DNA of 64,000 nt from the NCBI RefSeq assembly GCF_001514205.1, contig NZ_KQ948782.1, forward strand, positions 124,001-188,000, written 5' to 3'. This document shows positions 49,771 through 58,813 of this stretch, in pieces. The DNA is from Streptomyces griseoruber. Lineage in GTDB: Bacteria > Actinomycetota > Actinomycetes > Streptomycetales > Streptomycetaceae. The notes under the pieces were generated by a model, which did no database searches, was not told the origin of the DNA, and saw nothing but the letters and a program-made list of their open reading frames with translations. The translations under genes and the position numbers were made by a program. The stretch's first letter is position 1. Each line of letters begins with the position of its first letter.

Positions 49771-51110
49771 GCGCCCACCCCCTCGCGGTCCTGCGGGAGT
49801 TCTCCCCGCGCACCCGGGCCGTGCTGGCCGTCAACGCGGTCAACTCCTTCGGCGGCGGCCTGGTCCTGCCGTTCCTCTGGATCTACCTGGACCAGGTCCG
49901 CGGCCTCGCGTCCTGGATCCCCGCCGCCACCCTCGCCGTACAGGCCGCCACCTCCGTCGTCGGCGGCCTCGCCTGGGGCGCGGTCCTGGACCGCCTCGCG
50001 CCCCGTACCGTCGTCGGCCTGGTGATGTGCGTCGCGGGCCTGGGCACCGGCCTGTACGCCTTCGTCACCTCGGCCCCGACCGCGCTCACCGCCGCCGTGG
50101 TCTACGGGCTCGGCATCAGCGGGGTCGGCACCGTCCTGCGCTATCTGTACGCCGGTGCCGCCACGGCCCGGGAGCGCGGGCTCGCCTTCTCCGCCGACTA
50201 CGCGGTGTTCAACGCGATGACCGGGCTCGGCGTGCTCGTGGGCGGCCTGGTCGCCGCCTCCGGACCGGGGTCCCGCGCGGCCCGCTTCGCGGCGCTCTAC
50301 GTCGCCGACGGCCTCACCTTCCTGGCCGCCGGCGCCGCCCTCCTCCTGCTGCTCCCGCGCATCGGGCGCGGCGGCGACCGCGAGCCGTCGGCGCAGGGGC
50401 CGGTCGGCTACCGCGAGGTGCTGGGACAACGGGCTCTCGCGGTGCTGCTGGGCACGGTCGCGCTGTGCTCGCTGGTGTCGTACGGGCAGCTCAGGTCGGG
50501 GCTGCCCGGCTATCTCACGGCCGGCGGAGCGGTCGGCCCGGAGGGACTGTCCGGCACCTTCGCGGTGAACATCGTCGCCGCCGTGCTCACCCAGGTCGTC
50601 CTCGGTGAACGGATCCAGCGGGTGCGCCGCAGCACCGTGCTGTCCCTCACCGGCGTCCTGTGGGCGGCGGCCTGGTCCCTCGTCCTGGTCGCGGGCCGCC
50701 AGCACGGCACCCCGGCGACCGTCACGGCCATGGCCGGGGTGCTGCTGCTGTCCGTGGGGGAGGCCCTGGTGTTCCCCGTGGTCACCGGGCTGCTCAACGA
50801 CCTCGCCGACGAACGCGCCCGGGGCCGGGTCAACGCCATGCTGTCCGTCGCCGTCTCCACCGGCTCGGTGGCCGGTCCCCTCCTCGCCGGAGCCACGCTG
50901 CCGCTCGCCGACGGCCTCCCGCTGGTCGTCGCCCTGGTCGCCGCCTGCGCCGCGGTCGCCCTCGTGGGACCCGCCCTGCGCCGCACCCTGCCGGCCGCCG
51001 CCGACCTGCCCGACCCGGCGCCGGAAACCGAAGAACCCGCGACCGCCGCCCCCGCCCCCGCCGCCGGCGACTCCCAGGAGAGGAACCCGTCATGCAGCAC
51101 TGGCCGCTGA
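49767..51110 (+). CDS. MFS exporter
   Basis: 447 aa, GTG start in a GTGA overlap with the methyltransferase gene. About 12 hydrophobic spans; the loop between spans 2 and 3 is GAVLDRLAPRTVVGL, and NDLADERARGRVNAM is a common intracellular motif of drug exporters. The N-terminus has NAVNSFGGGLVLPFLWIYL, as in DHA1-type multidrug transporters. Position inside the operon implies export of, or self-resistance to, the pathway product. Its 3' end overlaps the next gene by 19 bases. Confidence 0.88.
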   Translation: MSAHPLAVLREFSPRTRAVLAVNAVNSFGGGLVLPFLWIYLDQVRGLASWIPAATLAVQAATSVVGGLAWGAVLDRLAPRTVVGLVMCVAGLGTGLYAFVTSAPTALTAAVVYGLGISGVGTVLRYLYAGAATARERGLAFSADYAVFNAMTGLGVLVGGLVAASGPGSRAARFAALYVADGLTFLAAGAALLLLLPRIGRGGDREPSAQGPVGYREVLGQRALAVLLGTVALCSLVSYGQLRSGLPGYLTAGGAVGPEGLSGTFAVNIVAAVLTQVVLGERIQRVRRSTVLSLTGVLWAAAWSLVLVAGRQHGTPATVTAMAGVLLLSVGEALVFPVVTGLLNDLADERARGRVNAMLSVAVSTGSVAGPLLAGATLPLADGLPLVVALVAACAAVALVGPALRRTLPAAADLPDPAPETEEPATAAPAPAAGDSQERNPSCSTGR

Positions 51111-51817
51111 GCGGTATCACCGTGCGCACCCCGCTCGTCGAGCTGCGCTGCCCCACCCCGCGGGACCTCGACGCGCTCGCCGCACTGGGCGCCGAGGGCG
51201 TGCACGCCCCCGGGTTCATGCCCTTCTTCTCCCAATGGACCGACGGCGACCCGGCCACCGTCGCCCGCCGGGTCCTCCAGCGCCACTGGAAGGCCATGGC
51301 CGACTGGAGCCCCGAGGACTGGACGCTCTACCTGGTGGTCGTGCACGACGGCGAGGTGGTCGGCTCCCAGTCCCTGGGCGCACGCGACTTCACCGTGACC
51401 CGCGAGGTGCTCCTGACCTCCTGGCTGGGCCTGCGCCACCAGGGCCTCGGCCTCGGCGGCCACGCGCGCGCCGCCGTCCTCGAACTGGCCTTCGCCGGAC
51501 TGGGAGCGCAGGACGCCCTCTCCGTCGTACGGCGGGAGAACACGGCCTCGCAGGCCGTGTGCCGCAAGTTCGGCTTCGCCCACGACGGCACCCAGACCAA
51601 CGCCGTACGCGGACAGCGCGCCGTCAGCGACCGCTACCGGCTGCGCCGCGCCGACTGGGAGGCGGCCCGCGTCGTTCCCGCCGAGATCGGCGGCCTGGAG
51701 CCGGCGCTCGGCATGTTCGGCGCCGAGCCCGGCACCCGCCCACCCGCGTCGACCGCGCTCGCGGCCACCCTCTCCGGCGTGCGGTACGCGCCCGACCCCG
51801 ACCACGCCGACGCCTGA
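51092..51817 (+). CDS. RimJ/RimL-type GNAT acetyltransferase
   Basis: 241 aa, ATG at 51092 after AGGAGAGGAA. The acetyl-CoA motif is LRHQGLGLGGHARAAVLELAF and the end of the fold is NTASQAVCRKFGFAHDGT, as in RimJ/RimL relatives. A ~60-residue C-terminal extension follows the fold. In this operon it may acylate an amine of the product or of a precursor such as a diaminohexanoate (inference), either as biosynthesis or as self-protection. Confidence 0.87.
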   Translation: MQHWPLSGITVRTPLVELRCPTPRDLDALAALGAEGVHAPGFMPFFSQWTDGDPATVARRVLQRHWKAMADWSPEDWTLYLVVVHDGEVVGSQSLGARDFTVTREVLLTSWLGLRHQGLGLGGHARAAVLELAFAGLGAQDALSVVRRENTASQAVCRKFGFAHDGTQTNAVRGQRAVSDRYRLRRADWEAARVVPAEIGGLEPALGMFGAEPGTRPPASTALAATLSGVRYAPDPDHADA

Positions 51818-51828
51818 GGAAACCGGCC

Positions 51829-53112
51829 ATGCCACGCCCCGTCATCGCCGTCGTCTACGACTTCGGCTCCGTCGCCCCCGCGGACGTCGTGGACCGTCTC
51901 GCACCGCTCGGCGACGTCCTCCTCGCCGTGTGCCGCTCGGCGCACACCGAGCGACTCGCCCCACTGCTGGCCGATTTGGCGCCGGTCGTGCCGGTCGACG
52001 AGGATCTCGAAGAGGCCGCCGCGCTCCTTCGGGAGCACCGCCCCGACGCCCTGCTCACCTTCAGCGAGCGCCGACTCGCAACGACGGCCGAACTGGCCGC
52101 GCGGCTCGGGCTGCCCTACCACGACACCGCCACCGTACGACTGCTGACGGACAAGTACGCGCAGCGGCGAAGGCTCCGTGAGCGGGGCGTCGACCCGGTG
52201 CGGTCCCGGCTGCTGCGCACCCCGGACGACTGGGCGCCCGCGCTCGCCGCGGTGGGGCTGCCCGCCGTCCTCAAGCCGGCCTGCGGCGAGGGCAGTCGCA
52301 GCACCCACCTGGTGCGGGACGCCGGCACCGGCGCCGCGCTCGCCGCCGCGCTGCTCACCGGCCCGGACCGGGAGACGGCCCTCGTCCTGGAGGAGTATCT
52401 GGCCGGCGTCGACCGCACCCCGTTCGGTGACCACGTCTCCGTGGAGAGCGCGGTGGCGGACGGCCGGGTCACGCACTGGGCGGTCACCGGCAAGTTCCCG
52501 CTCGCCCCGCCGTTCCGCGAGGTCGGCCACTACTGGCCGGCGCCGCTCGCCGACGCCGAACGGGCGGCGGTGCTCGATCTGGCGGGCCGCGCGGTCGAGG
52601 CACTCGGCCTGCGCACCGGCGTCACCCACACCGAGATCAAACTGACCGCCCGGGGACCCCGGTTGATCGAGGTCAACGGCAGGCTGGGCGGCTTCCAGAG
52701 CGGCCTGGGCCGACTGGCGGGCGGACTGGACCCGGTGGCGCTGGCGGGGCATCTCGCGCTGGGCGGTGCCGCCCCCCGGACGGGGGCGCCGCAGGAGCGG
52801 GTGGTGTACGCCCGTGCGGTGCCGACCCCCGCCGAGGGCGGCCTGCTCACCGGCGTGCACGGGGTCGCCGACGCGCTCGCCCTGCCCGGCCTCGACGGCT
52901 ACGAGACCCGGGTACAGCCCGGCACCCTCGTGCAACCCGGCGTCGGCACCGGTGAGTTGGCCGTGCTCTGGGGTACGGCCGACGACCACCGCGCGATGGT
53001 CGCCGTACTCGACCGGGCCCTCGACGCCCTCACCTACACCTTCGCCGACGGCCGCACCCTGCGCGCCCGCGACCTGGCGGCGCCGGCCCGGCCCGCCCCG
53101 CTCGACCGATGA
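51829..53112 (+). CDS. ATP-grasp ligase
   Basis: 427 aa. The ATP-grasp core is clear: LLTDKYAQRRRLRERGV starts it, AVLKPACGEGSRSTHLV is the phosphate-binding loop, ALVLEEYLAG the adenine hinge, and THTEIKLTARGPRLIEVNGRLGG carries the metal-binding Glu and Asn. Relatives join a carboxylate to an amine via an acyl-phosphate, as in L-amino-acid ligases. Here it could form an amide between an amino acid and the lysine-derived unit without a megasynthase (inference). The stop lies in the first unit of a triple repeat. Confidence 0.9.
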   Translation: MPRPVIAVVYDFGSVAPADVVDRLAPLGDVLLAVCRSAHTERLAPLLADLAPVVPVDEDLEEAAALLREHRPDALLTFSERRLATTAELAARLGLPYHDTATVRLLTDKYAQRRRLRERGVDPVRSRLLRTPDDWAPALAAVGLPAVLKPACGEGSRSTHLVRDAGTGAALAAALLTGPDRETALVLEEYLAGVDRTPFGDHVSVESAVADGRVTHWAVTGKFPLAPPFREVGHYWPAPLADAERAAVLDLAGRAVEALGLRTGVTHTEIKLTARGPRLIEVNGRLGGFQSGLGRLAGGLDPVALAGHLALGGAAPRTGAPQERVVYARAVPTPAEGGLLTGVHGVADALALPGLDGYETRVQPGTLVQPGVGTGELAVLWGTADDHRAMVAVLDRALDALTYTFADGRTLRARDLAAPARPAPLDR

Positions 53113-53160
53113 AGGCGCCCCCTCGACCGATGAAGGCGCCCACCGACCGATGAAAGGCCC
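53103..53160. repeat. Three direct repeats between ATP-grasp and cupin genes
   Basis: Copies of CGACCGATGAAGGCGCCC (third copy slightly altered) spaced 20-21 bases apart. The first includes the ATP-grasp stop codon. Each contains an ATG; the third ATG (53150) is in frame with the cupin gene five codons before its assigned start. Confidence 0.85.
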
Positions 53161-53164
53161 CCGT

Positions 53165-53569
53165 ATGACCACCGAGACGCCGACTCCCGCCTCCCGTACG
53201 GCGGTTGCCGAGATCCGCACGGACATCCCGCAGTTCCTGCCGGTGGCCGGACATCACGCACCGGCGCCCTTCTACCTCACCGCCGACATGTTCGGAGGCG
53301 TCCCCGTCGAGCTGGCCGGCGGCCCCATCGACCACCTGGTCGGCAGGCCGGTCGCCGATCCGCACCGCCACGAGGTCGACGAGATCTACTTCCTGGTCTC
53401 GCCCCACCCCGGCGGCGCCCGCATCGAGGTCCTCGTCGACGGCGACCGGCACGAGCTGACCTCACCCGCCCTGCTGCGCGTCCCCGCCGGGGCCGAGCAC
53501 CGCTTCCTCACCCTGGAGGCAGAGCCCGGCAGCTACTGCTTCGGCCTTCTGCTCGGCGGTGCGCGGTGA
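53165..53569 (+). CDS. Single-domain cupin protein
   Basis: 134 aa. The metal-site half-motifs are DPHRHEVDEIYF and PAGAEHRF, giving the usual His, His, Glu, His set of a cupin barrel. Start at the ATG 53165, or at 53150 within the repeat. Cupins of this size act as dioxygenases, isomerases or epimerases; which applies is unknown. Its TGA overlaps the aminotransferase GTG. Confidence 0.82.
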   Translation: MTTETPTPASRTAVAEIRTDIPQFLPVAGHHAPAPFYLTADMFGGVPVELAGGPIDHLVGRPVADPHRHEVDEIYFLVSPHPGGARIEVLVDGDRHELTSPALLRVPAGAEHRFLTLEAEPGSYCFGLLLGGAR

Positions 53570-54630
53570 CCGCCCCCGCCGTCCCGCGCACCCCGACCGG
53601 GGCGCCCGTCCGCCTCCACCTCAGCGAGAGCCCCTTCGGCCCCAGCCCGCACGCCCTGCGCGCCGCCCACGCGGCCGTCGACGCCACCGGGACCTACCCC
53701 GACCCCGCCCGCACCGCACCCGCGGAGGCCCTCGCCGAGTTGCTGGGCGTGGGCCCGGACCAGATCGCCGTCGCCAACGGCAGCGACGAACTGGTCCTGC
53801 TCACCGCACTGTGCCTGGGCGACCGCCGACGCCCCGGGGTCACCACCGCGGGCACCTTCCCCGGCTACCGGATCTGTCTGGAGAACGTCCGCCGCGGCTG
53901 CCGCGAGGTCCCCATGGGCGACCTCGCCGCCCTCGCGGACGCCTTCGACGGGGCCGGTGTGGTGTACGTGTGCAACCCGCACAACCCGACCGGGGGCGCC
54001 CTCGACCGCGCCGCGTTCGACCTCCTCGTCGAGCGGGCGGCCGCCACCGGCACGCCCCTGGTGGTGGACGAGGCCTATCTGGACTTCGCCCCGCCCGGCA
54101 CCCCCCAGGTCCTCGACCACCTCGGCACCGGCGCACCCCTGCTCGCCCTGCGCACCTTCTCCAAGGCGCACGGGCTGGCCGGGCTGCGCATCGGCTACGC
54201 CGTGGGCAGCGCCGACCTCGTGGGGCGGCTGCGGGAGGTGCAGGGCAGCATGCCGTTCAGCGTCAACCGGGCCGCCCAGGCCGCCGCCGTGGCCGCGCTC
54301 GCCGACCGCGGCCACCTGGAGCGGGTACGGCAGGGCAACGCCGCCGCCCGCGAACGGTTCCGGGCCGACCTGGCCGCCCGGGGGCGCCGCGCGCTGCCGT
54401 CGGTGACCAACTTCCTCGCCGTGCCGGTGCCCGACTCCGCACGGGCCGAACGGCTGCTGGAACGCGACCACGGCATCCTCGTCCGCGACGCGGGCCGCTT
54501 CGGCCTCGACGGGCATCTGCGCGTCTCCGTCGGCGCGCCCGCCGCCCTCGCCCGGCTCCTCGACGCCCTCGACGTCGTCGCCCCTGTTGCCCTTGTCGAT
54601 GGGACACCCGCCCACCCCGGCACCGGCTGA
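53566..54630 (+). CDS. HisC-like PLP aminotransferase
   Basis: 354 aa, GTG start in a GTGA overlap. Fold-type I marks: NPHNPTGG, DEAYLDF, and TFSKAHGLAGLRIGYAVG with the PLP lysine at K200. The overall sequence is closest to histidinol-phosphate aminotransferases, but no his genes are nearby. In this operon it may install or remove an amino group on a keto intermediate, for example on the 3-oxo-5-aminohexanoate predicted from the downstream enzymes (inference). Confidence 0.9.
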   Translation: MTAPAVPRTPTGAPVRLHLSESPFGPSPHALRAAHAAVDATGTYPDPARTAPAEALAELLGVGPDQIAVANGSDELVLLTALCLGDRRRPGVTTAGTFPGYRICLENVRRGCREVPMGDLAALADAFDGAGVVYVCNPHNPTGGALDRAAFDLLVERAAATGTPLVVDEAYLDFAPPGTPQVLDHLGTGAPLLALRTFSKAHGLAGLRIGYAVGSADLVGRLREVQGSMPFSVNRAAQAAAVAALADRGHLERVRQGNAAARERFRADLAARGRRALPSVTNFLAVPVPDSARAERLLERDHGILVRDAGRFGLDGHLRVSVGAPAALARLLDALDVVAPVALVDGTPAHPGTG

Positions 54631-54737
54631 CCGGGCGCCCACCCGGACCCGATCCACCGGCGGCGCACGGCCCTGACCGTCCGCCCCGCTCCAAGACCCC
54701 ACCCGCCGCCCACGGCCGGGAGAAACCGAGGCACCCC

Positions 54738-56141
54738 GTGAGAACCGCACCCCCGCCGGCCGCGCCCCCCACCCGGGAGACGGCCGGTGCGCTCGCCCAG
54801 CCGTACGGCTACCGACGGCACGAGGCCGTCGAGCCCGACTGGCGGCGCTTCCCGGCCTGGCGGCAGGTCACCCCCGCCGAGTGGCGCGACCCGCAGTGGC
54901 AGCGCGCCCACTGCGTCAAGGGCGTACGGCAGTTGCGCGAGGTGGCCGGGACCGGTCTCGACGACGCGTTCTACGAGGACCTCGCGGCCGACCAACGGCA
55001 GTTCGCGACCATGCCGATCCTGCTCACCCCCCATGTCCTGAACACCATCGCCCCCCTGTCGGCCCCGGACACCACCGCCTGGTACGCCGACCCCGTCCGC
55101 CGCTACATGCTGCCCGTCGCCAGCGACCGCCACCCCCGCTGGCCCAGTCACCCGCTCGCCTCCCGGGACTCCCTGCACGAGGCCGAGATGTGGGTCGTCG
55201 AGGGCCTCACCCACCGCTATCCGACCAAGGTGCTCGCCGAACTCGTCACCACCTGCCCGCAGTACTGCGGGCACTGCACCCGCATGGACCTGGTCGGCAC
55301 CTCCACCCCGCAGATCGACAAATACCGGTTCGTCCTGCGCCCGGCGGACCGCCTCGACCGGATGATCGCCTATCTGCGCGCCACCCCGACCGTGCGGGAC
55401 GTCGTGGTCTCCGGCGGCGACGTCGCCAACGTGCCCTGGCCCAGGCTGCGTTCCTTCGTGGACCGGCTCCTGGACCTGGACAACATCCGGGACATCCGGC
55501 TCGCCAGCAAGGGCCTGGTCGGACTGCCCCAGCACTGGCTCGCCCCCGACGTCCTCGACGGCATGGCCCAGCTCGCCGCCAAGGCCTCCGCGCGCGGCGT
55601 CGGCCTCGCCATGCACACCCACGCCAACAACGTCCAGCAGATCACCCCGCTGGTCGCCGAGGCCTCCCGCGCCCTGCTCGCCGCCGGACTGCGCGACGTA
55701 CGCAACCAGGGTGTGCTCCTGCACGGCGTCAACCACACCCCCGAGGCCCTGCTCGACCTGTGCTTCGCCCTGCTCGACAGCGCGCAGATCATGCCGTACT
55801 ACTTCTACCTCTGCGACATCGTGCCCGGCGCCGAGCACTGGCGGCTGCCGCTGGCCGAGGCCCAGCGCCTCCAGCACGCCGTCATGGGCTATCTGCCCGG
55901 CTTCGCCACCCCCCGGCTGGTCTGCGACGTGCCCTACGTCGGCAAACGCTGGGTGCACCAGGCCGACGCCTACGACCGCGAACGGGGCATCTCCGACTGG
56001 TCGAAGAACTATCTGACCTCCGTCGAGCACGACGACCCCGAGGCGTTGCGCCGCACCCACCACTACTACGACCCCCTGCACACCCTGCCCGACGCCGGGC
56101 AGGCGTACTGGGCCCGGTGGCGGCCGGAGGAGGCCCGGTGA
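54738..56141 (+). CDS. kamA: Lysine 2,3-aminomutase (radical SAM)
   Basis: 467 aa, GTG start at 54738. The radical-SAM motif C173-x3-C177-x2-C180 (CPQYCGHC) binds the [4Fe-4S] cluster. VVSGGDVAN and HTHANN are conserved in the KamA family, and the late CDVPYVGKRW carries the expected PLP-binding lysine. It would convert L-lysine to beta-lysine (3,6-diaminohexanoate). Some related enzymes act on glutamate or arginine, but adjacency to lysine 5,6-aminomutase strongly favours lysine. Its stop overlaps the next gene's GTG start. Confidence 0.92.
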   Translation: MRTAPPPAAPPTRETAGALAQPYGYRRHEAVEPDWRRFPAWRQVTPAEWRDPQWQRAHCVKGVRQLREVAGTGLDDAFYEDLAADQRQFATMPILLTPHVLNTIAPLSAPDTTAWYADPVRRYMLPVASDRHPRWPSHPLASRDSLHEAEMWVVEGLTHRYPTKVLAELVTTCPQYCGHCTRMDLVGTSTPQIDKYRFVLRPADRLDRMIAYLRATPTVRDVVVSGGDVANVPWPRLRSFVDRLLDLDNIRDIRLASKGLVGLPQHWLAPDVLDGMAQLAAKASARGVGLAMHTHANNVQQITPLVAEASRALLAAGLRDVRNQGVLLHGVNHTPEALLDLCFALLDSAQIMPYYFYLCDIVPGAEHWRLPLAEAQRLQHAVMGYLPGFATPRLVCDVPYVGKRWVHQADAYDRERGISDWSKNYLTSVEHDDPEALRRTHHYYDPLHTLPDAGQAYWARWRPEEAR

Positions 56142-58813
56142 ACGCCGGTGCGCGCAAGGAGAGTTCGCCTCTCGGACTGCACCGGGTGCTCGCCCCCGCC
56201 GGAGTGCTGCCGCAGGCCGCCGACCGGCTCGACCCCGACTCCCCGCTGCGCGAGGACGAGCTGCGCATCGACGTGGAGTACCTCAACCTCGACGCCGCGT
56301 CCTACCGGCAGCTCCACGAGGAGCACGGCGGCGACGGGGACGCGATACGGGACGCGGTGTGCCGGATCGTGCGCGAGCGCGGCAAGATGCACAACCCGGT
56401 CACCGGTTCCGGCGGCATGCTGATCGGCACGGTCGCCGAGGCCGGGCCGCGCACCCCGCTCGGGCTCAAGGCCGGCGACCGGGTGGCGAGCCTGGTCTCC
56501 CTCACCCTGACGCCTCTGACGCTGACCGACGGGCTGCGGGACTGGGACGGGCTGGGGGAGCGCGTACCGGCCCGCGGGCACGCCGTCCTCTTCGGGCGGT
56601 CGGTCGCCGCGGCCCTGCCCGCCGACCTGCCCGACGAGCTGTCCCTCGCGGTCCTCGACGTCTGCGGCGCGCCCGCGCTGACGGCCCGTACCGTCGCCGA
56701 GTACACCGCCCGCTCCGGCACCGCGCCCTCGGTGGCCGTGCTCGGCGCGGCCGGCAAGTCGGGCAGCCTGGCACTGGCGGCCGCCCGCCGCGCGGGTGCC
56801 GGACGGCTGGTGGGCGTCGTGCCCGACCACGCGGAGGAGGCCGCGCTCACCGCCTCCGGGCTGGCCGGCACGGTCCTGCGGGCCGACGCCCGCGACGCGG
56901 TCGCGCTGAGCGGGAAGCTCGACGGATGCGGCGGTCCCGTCGACATCACCGTCGTCTGCACCGACGTGTCCGGCTGCGAGCACGCGGCGGTGCTGGCGAC
57001 CCGCGACGGCGGCACCGTCGTCTTCTTCTCGATGGCCACCTCGTTCCCCGCGGCCGCGCTCGGCGCCGAAGGGCTGCGCGCCGACGTCACCCTGCTCATC
57101 GGCAACGGCTACCAGCCCGGCCACGCCGAACAGGCCCTGGACCTGGTGCGCACCGAGCCGGGGGTGCGGGCACTGTTCGACCGCCGGCGCGCACCGGCCC
57201 GCGCCGCCGCCCGGCCGCCCGCCACCACCACCGGAAAGCTCGGCCTCGACCCCCGCCTGGTGCGCCGCGCCCGGGAGCTGGCCGTACGCGCCGGGCGCCC
57301 GGTGGTGGACCTGGCGCGCTCCCACACCACCGTGGCCGTCGAGCGGGCCGCGCTGCGGCTGGCCGGGCTCTCCGGCGCCGACGCCGAGGGCATCCCCTGG
57401 GCCAACCGGCTGGTGGACGCCGTACGCGACCAGGTCGGTCTGGAACACGGGGTGGCGCTGCCGGTCTGGCACGCGCTGCGCACCGGACCGAGCCGCGACC
57501 TCACCGAACTGGCCGCCCGTGCCACCGCCCGGGACGTGTCCTTCCGGCTCCCCGAGGGCGCCGCCGCCGAGCACGCCGTACGCGACGCCCGCCACGCCAT
57601 GGCCGGGGGCCTCGCGGTCATCGACGGCCGCCGACGGGAACGCCGGCGCCTGATCGGGGAGTGGGGCGAGCCGCGCGGACCGCTCGTCTATCTGATCGTG
57701 GCCACCGGCGACATCCACGAGGACGTCCGCCAGGCCGTCGCGGCGGCCCGCGGCGGGGCCGACGTCATCGCCGTCATCCGCTCCACCGGCCAGTCGCTGC
57801 TCGACTACGTCCCCCACGGCGCCACCCGCGAGGGCTACGCGGGCACCTACGCCACCCAGGAGAACTTCCGGCTGATGCGCGCCGCCCTCGACGAGGTGTC
57901 GTCGCAACTCGGCCGCTATGTCCGCCTCACCAACTACGCCTCCGGACTGTGCATGCCGGAGATCGCCGTACTGGCCGGCCTGGAACGGCTCGACATGATG
58001 CTCAACGACTCGATGTACGGCATCCTCTTCCGCGACATCAACCCGCTGCGCACCTTCGTCGACCAGCGGTTCTCCCGCCAGCTCCACGCCCGCGCCGGCA
58101 TCGTGATCAACACGGGCGAGGACAACTACCTCACCACCGCCGACGCGATGCAGGCGGCCCACACGGTCACCGCCAGCCAGCTCCTGAACGAGTACTTCGG
58201 CAAGGAGGCCGGACTCACCGACGCCCAGCTGGGCCTCGGGCACGCCTTCGAGATCGACCCGGACCTGCCCGACTCCTTCCGCATGGAGCTGGCGCACGCC
58301 CTGCTCGCCCGCGAACTGTTCCCCGACGCCCCCCTCAAGTGGATGCCGCCGACCCGCCACATGACCGGAGACGTCTTCCGCGGCTATCTGCTCAACGGGT
58401 TCTTCAACCTGGCCGGGGCGCTGACCCGGCAGAACATCCTGCTCGTCGGCATGATGACCGAGGCCGTCGTCACCCCGTTCCTCTCCGACCGCGACCTCGC
58501 GCTGCAGAACGTCCGCTATGTGATGGACGCCGCCGGCGCCCTGGAGGAGGACTTCCGGCCCGCCCCCGGCGGAGTCATCGCCCGGCGCGCGGACACCGTG
58601 CTGCGCGAGGCCGTCGACCTGCTGGAGGGACTGGACGGGCGCGGCCTGCTGGACGCCATCGCCGCGGGCACCTTCGGCGGGATGCGCCGCCCCGCCGACG
58701 GCGGCCGGGGCCGGGACGGGGTGGCCGAACGCGCCCCCGGCTACCGCAATCCCGCCATCGAACTGCTGGAGGGGTCCCCGGACCCCGGACCGGAAGGAGA
58801 AGACCGGCCATGA
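56138..58813 (+). CDS. kamD: Fusion: 3,5-diaminohexanoate dehydrogenase + lysine 5,6-aminomutase alpha
   Basis: 891 aa, GTG start in a GTGA overlap with kamA. Residues ~10-355 are a complete L-erythro-3,5-diaminohexanoate dehydrogenase (Kdd): LGLHRVLAPAGVLPQ, NPVTGSGGMLIG and the NAD motif VLGAAGKSGSLALA. Residues ~365-870 are a complete KamD subunit: STGQSLLDYVPHGATREGYA, YATQENFRLMRAALDE, LNDSMYGILFRDIN. Both parts match the usual separate lengths (~345 and ~515), with a short Ala/Arg linker. With KamE the aminomutase would turn beta-lysine into 3,5-diaminohexanoate, and the dehydrogenase would deaminate it to 3-oxo-5-aminohexanoate. I do not recall such a fusion. Confidence 0.9.
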   Translation: MNAGARKESSPLGLHRVLAPAGVLPQAADRLDPDSPLREDELRIDVEYLNLDAASYRQLHEEHGGDGDAIRDAVCRIVRERGKMHNPVTGSGGMLIGTVAEAGPRTPLGLKAGDRVASLVSLTLTPLTLTDGLRDWDGLGERVPARGHAVLFGRSVAAALPADLPDELSLAVLDVCGAPALTARTVAEYTARSGTAPSVAVLGAAGKSGSLALAAARRAGAGRLVGVVPDHAEEAALTASGLAGTVLRADARDAVALSGKLDGCGGPVDITVVCTDVSGCEHAAVLATRDGGTVVFFSMATSFPAAALGAEGLRADVTLLIGNGYQPGHAEQALDLVRTEPGVRALFDRRRAPARAAARPPATTTGKLGLDPRLVRRARELAVRAGRPVVDLARSHTTVAVERAALRLAGLSGADAEGIPWANRLVDAVRDQVGLEHGVALPVWHALRTGPSRDLTELAARATARDVSFRLPEGAAAEHAVRDARHAMAGGLAVIDGRRRERRRLIGEWGEPRGPLVYLIVATGDIHEDVRQAVAAARGGADVIAVIRSTGQSLLDYVPHGATREGYAGTYATQENFRLMRAALDEVSSQLGRYVRLTNYASGLCMPEIAVLAGLERLDMMLNDSMYGILFRDINPLRTFVDQRFSRQLHARAGIVINTGEDNYLTTADAMQAAHTVTASQLLNEYFGKEAGLTDAQLGLGHAFEIDPDLPDSFRMELAHALLARELFPDAPLKWMPPTRHMTGDVFRGYLLNGFFNLAGALTRQNILLVGMMTEAVVTPFLSDRDLALQNVRYVMDAAGALEEDFRPAPGGVIARRADTVLREAVDLLEGLDGRGLLDAIAAGTFGGMRRPADGGRGRDGVAERAPGYRNPAIELLEGSPDPGPEGEDRP

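Noticed and set aside
53103..53160. Triple repeat considered as a CRISPR-like array.
   Set aside because: Units are almost directly adjacent with only 2-3 bases between them, overlap a stop codon, and no cas genes exist.
54631..54737. Cobalamin riboswitch upstream of the B12-dependent genes.
   Set aside because: The gap is only 107 bases and shows no B12-box-like sequence or suitable set of stems.
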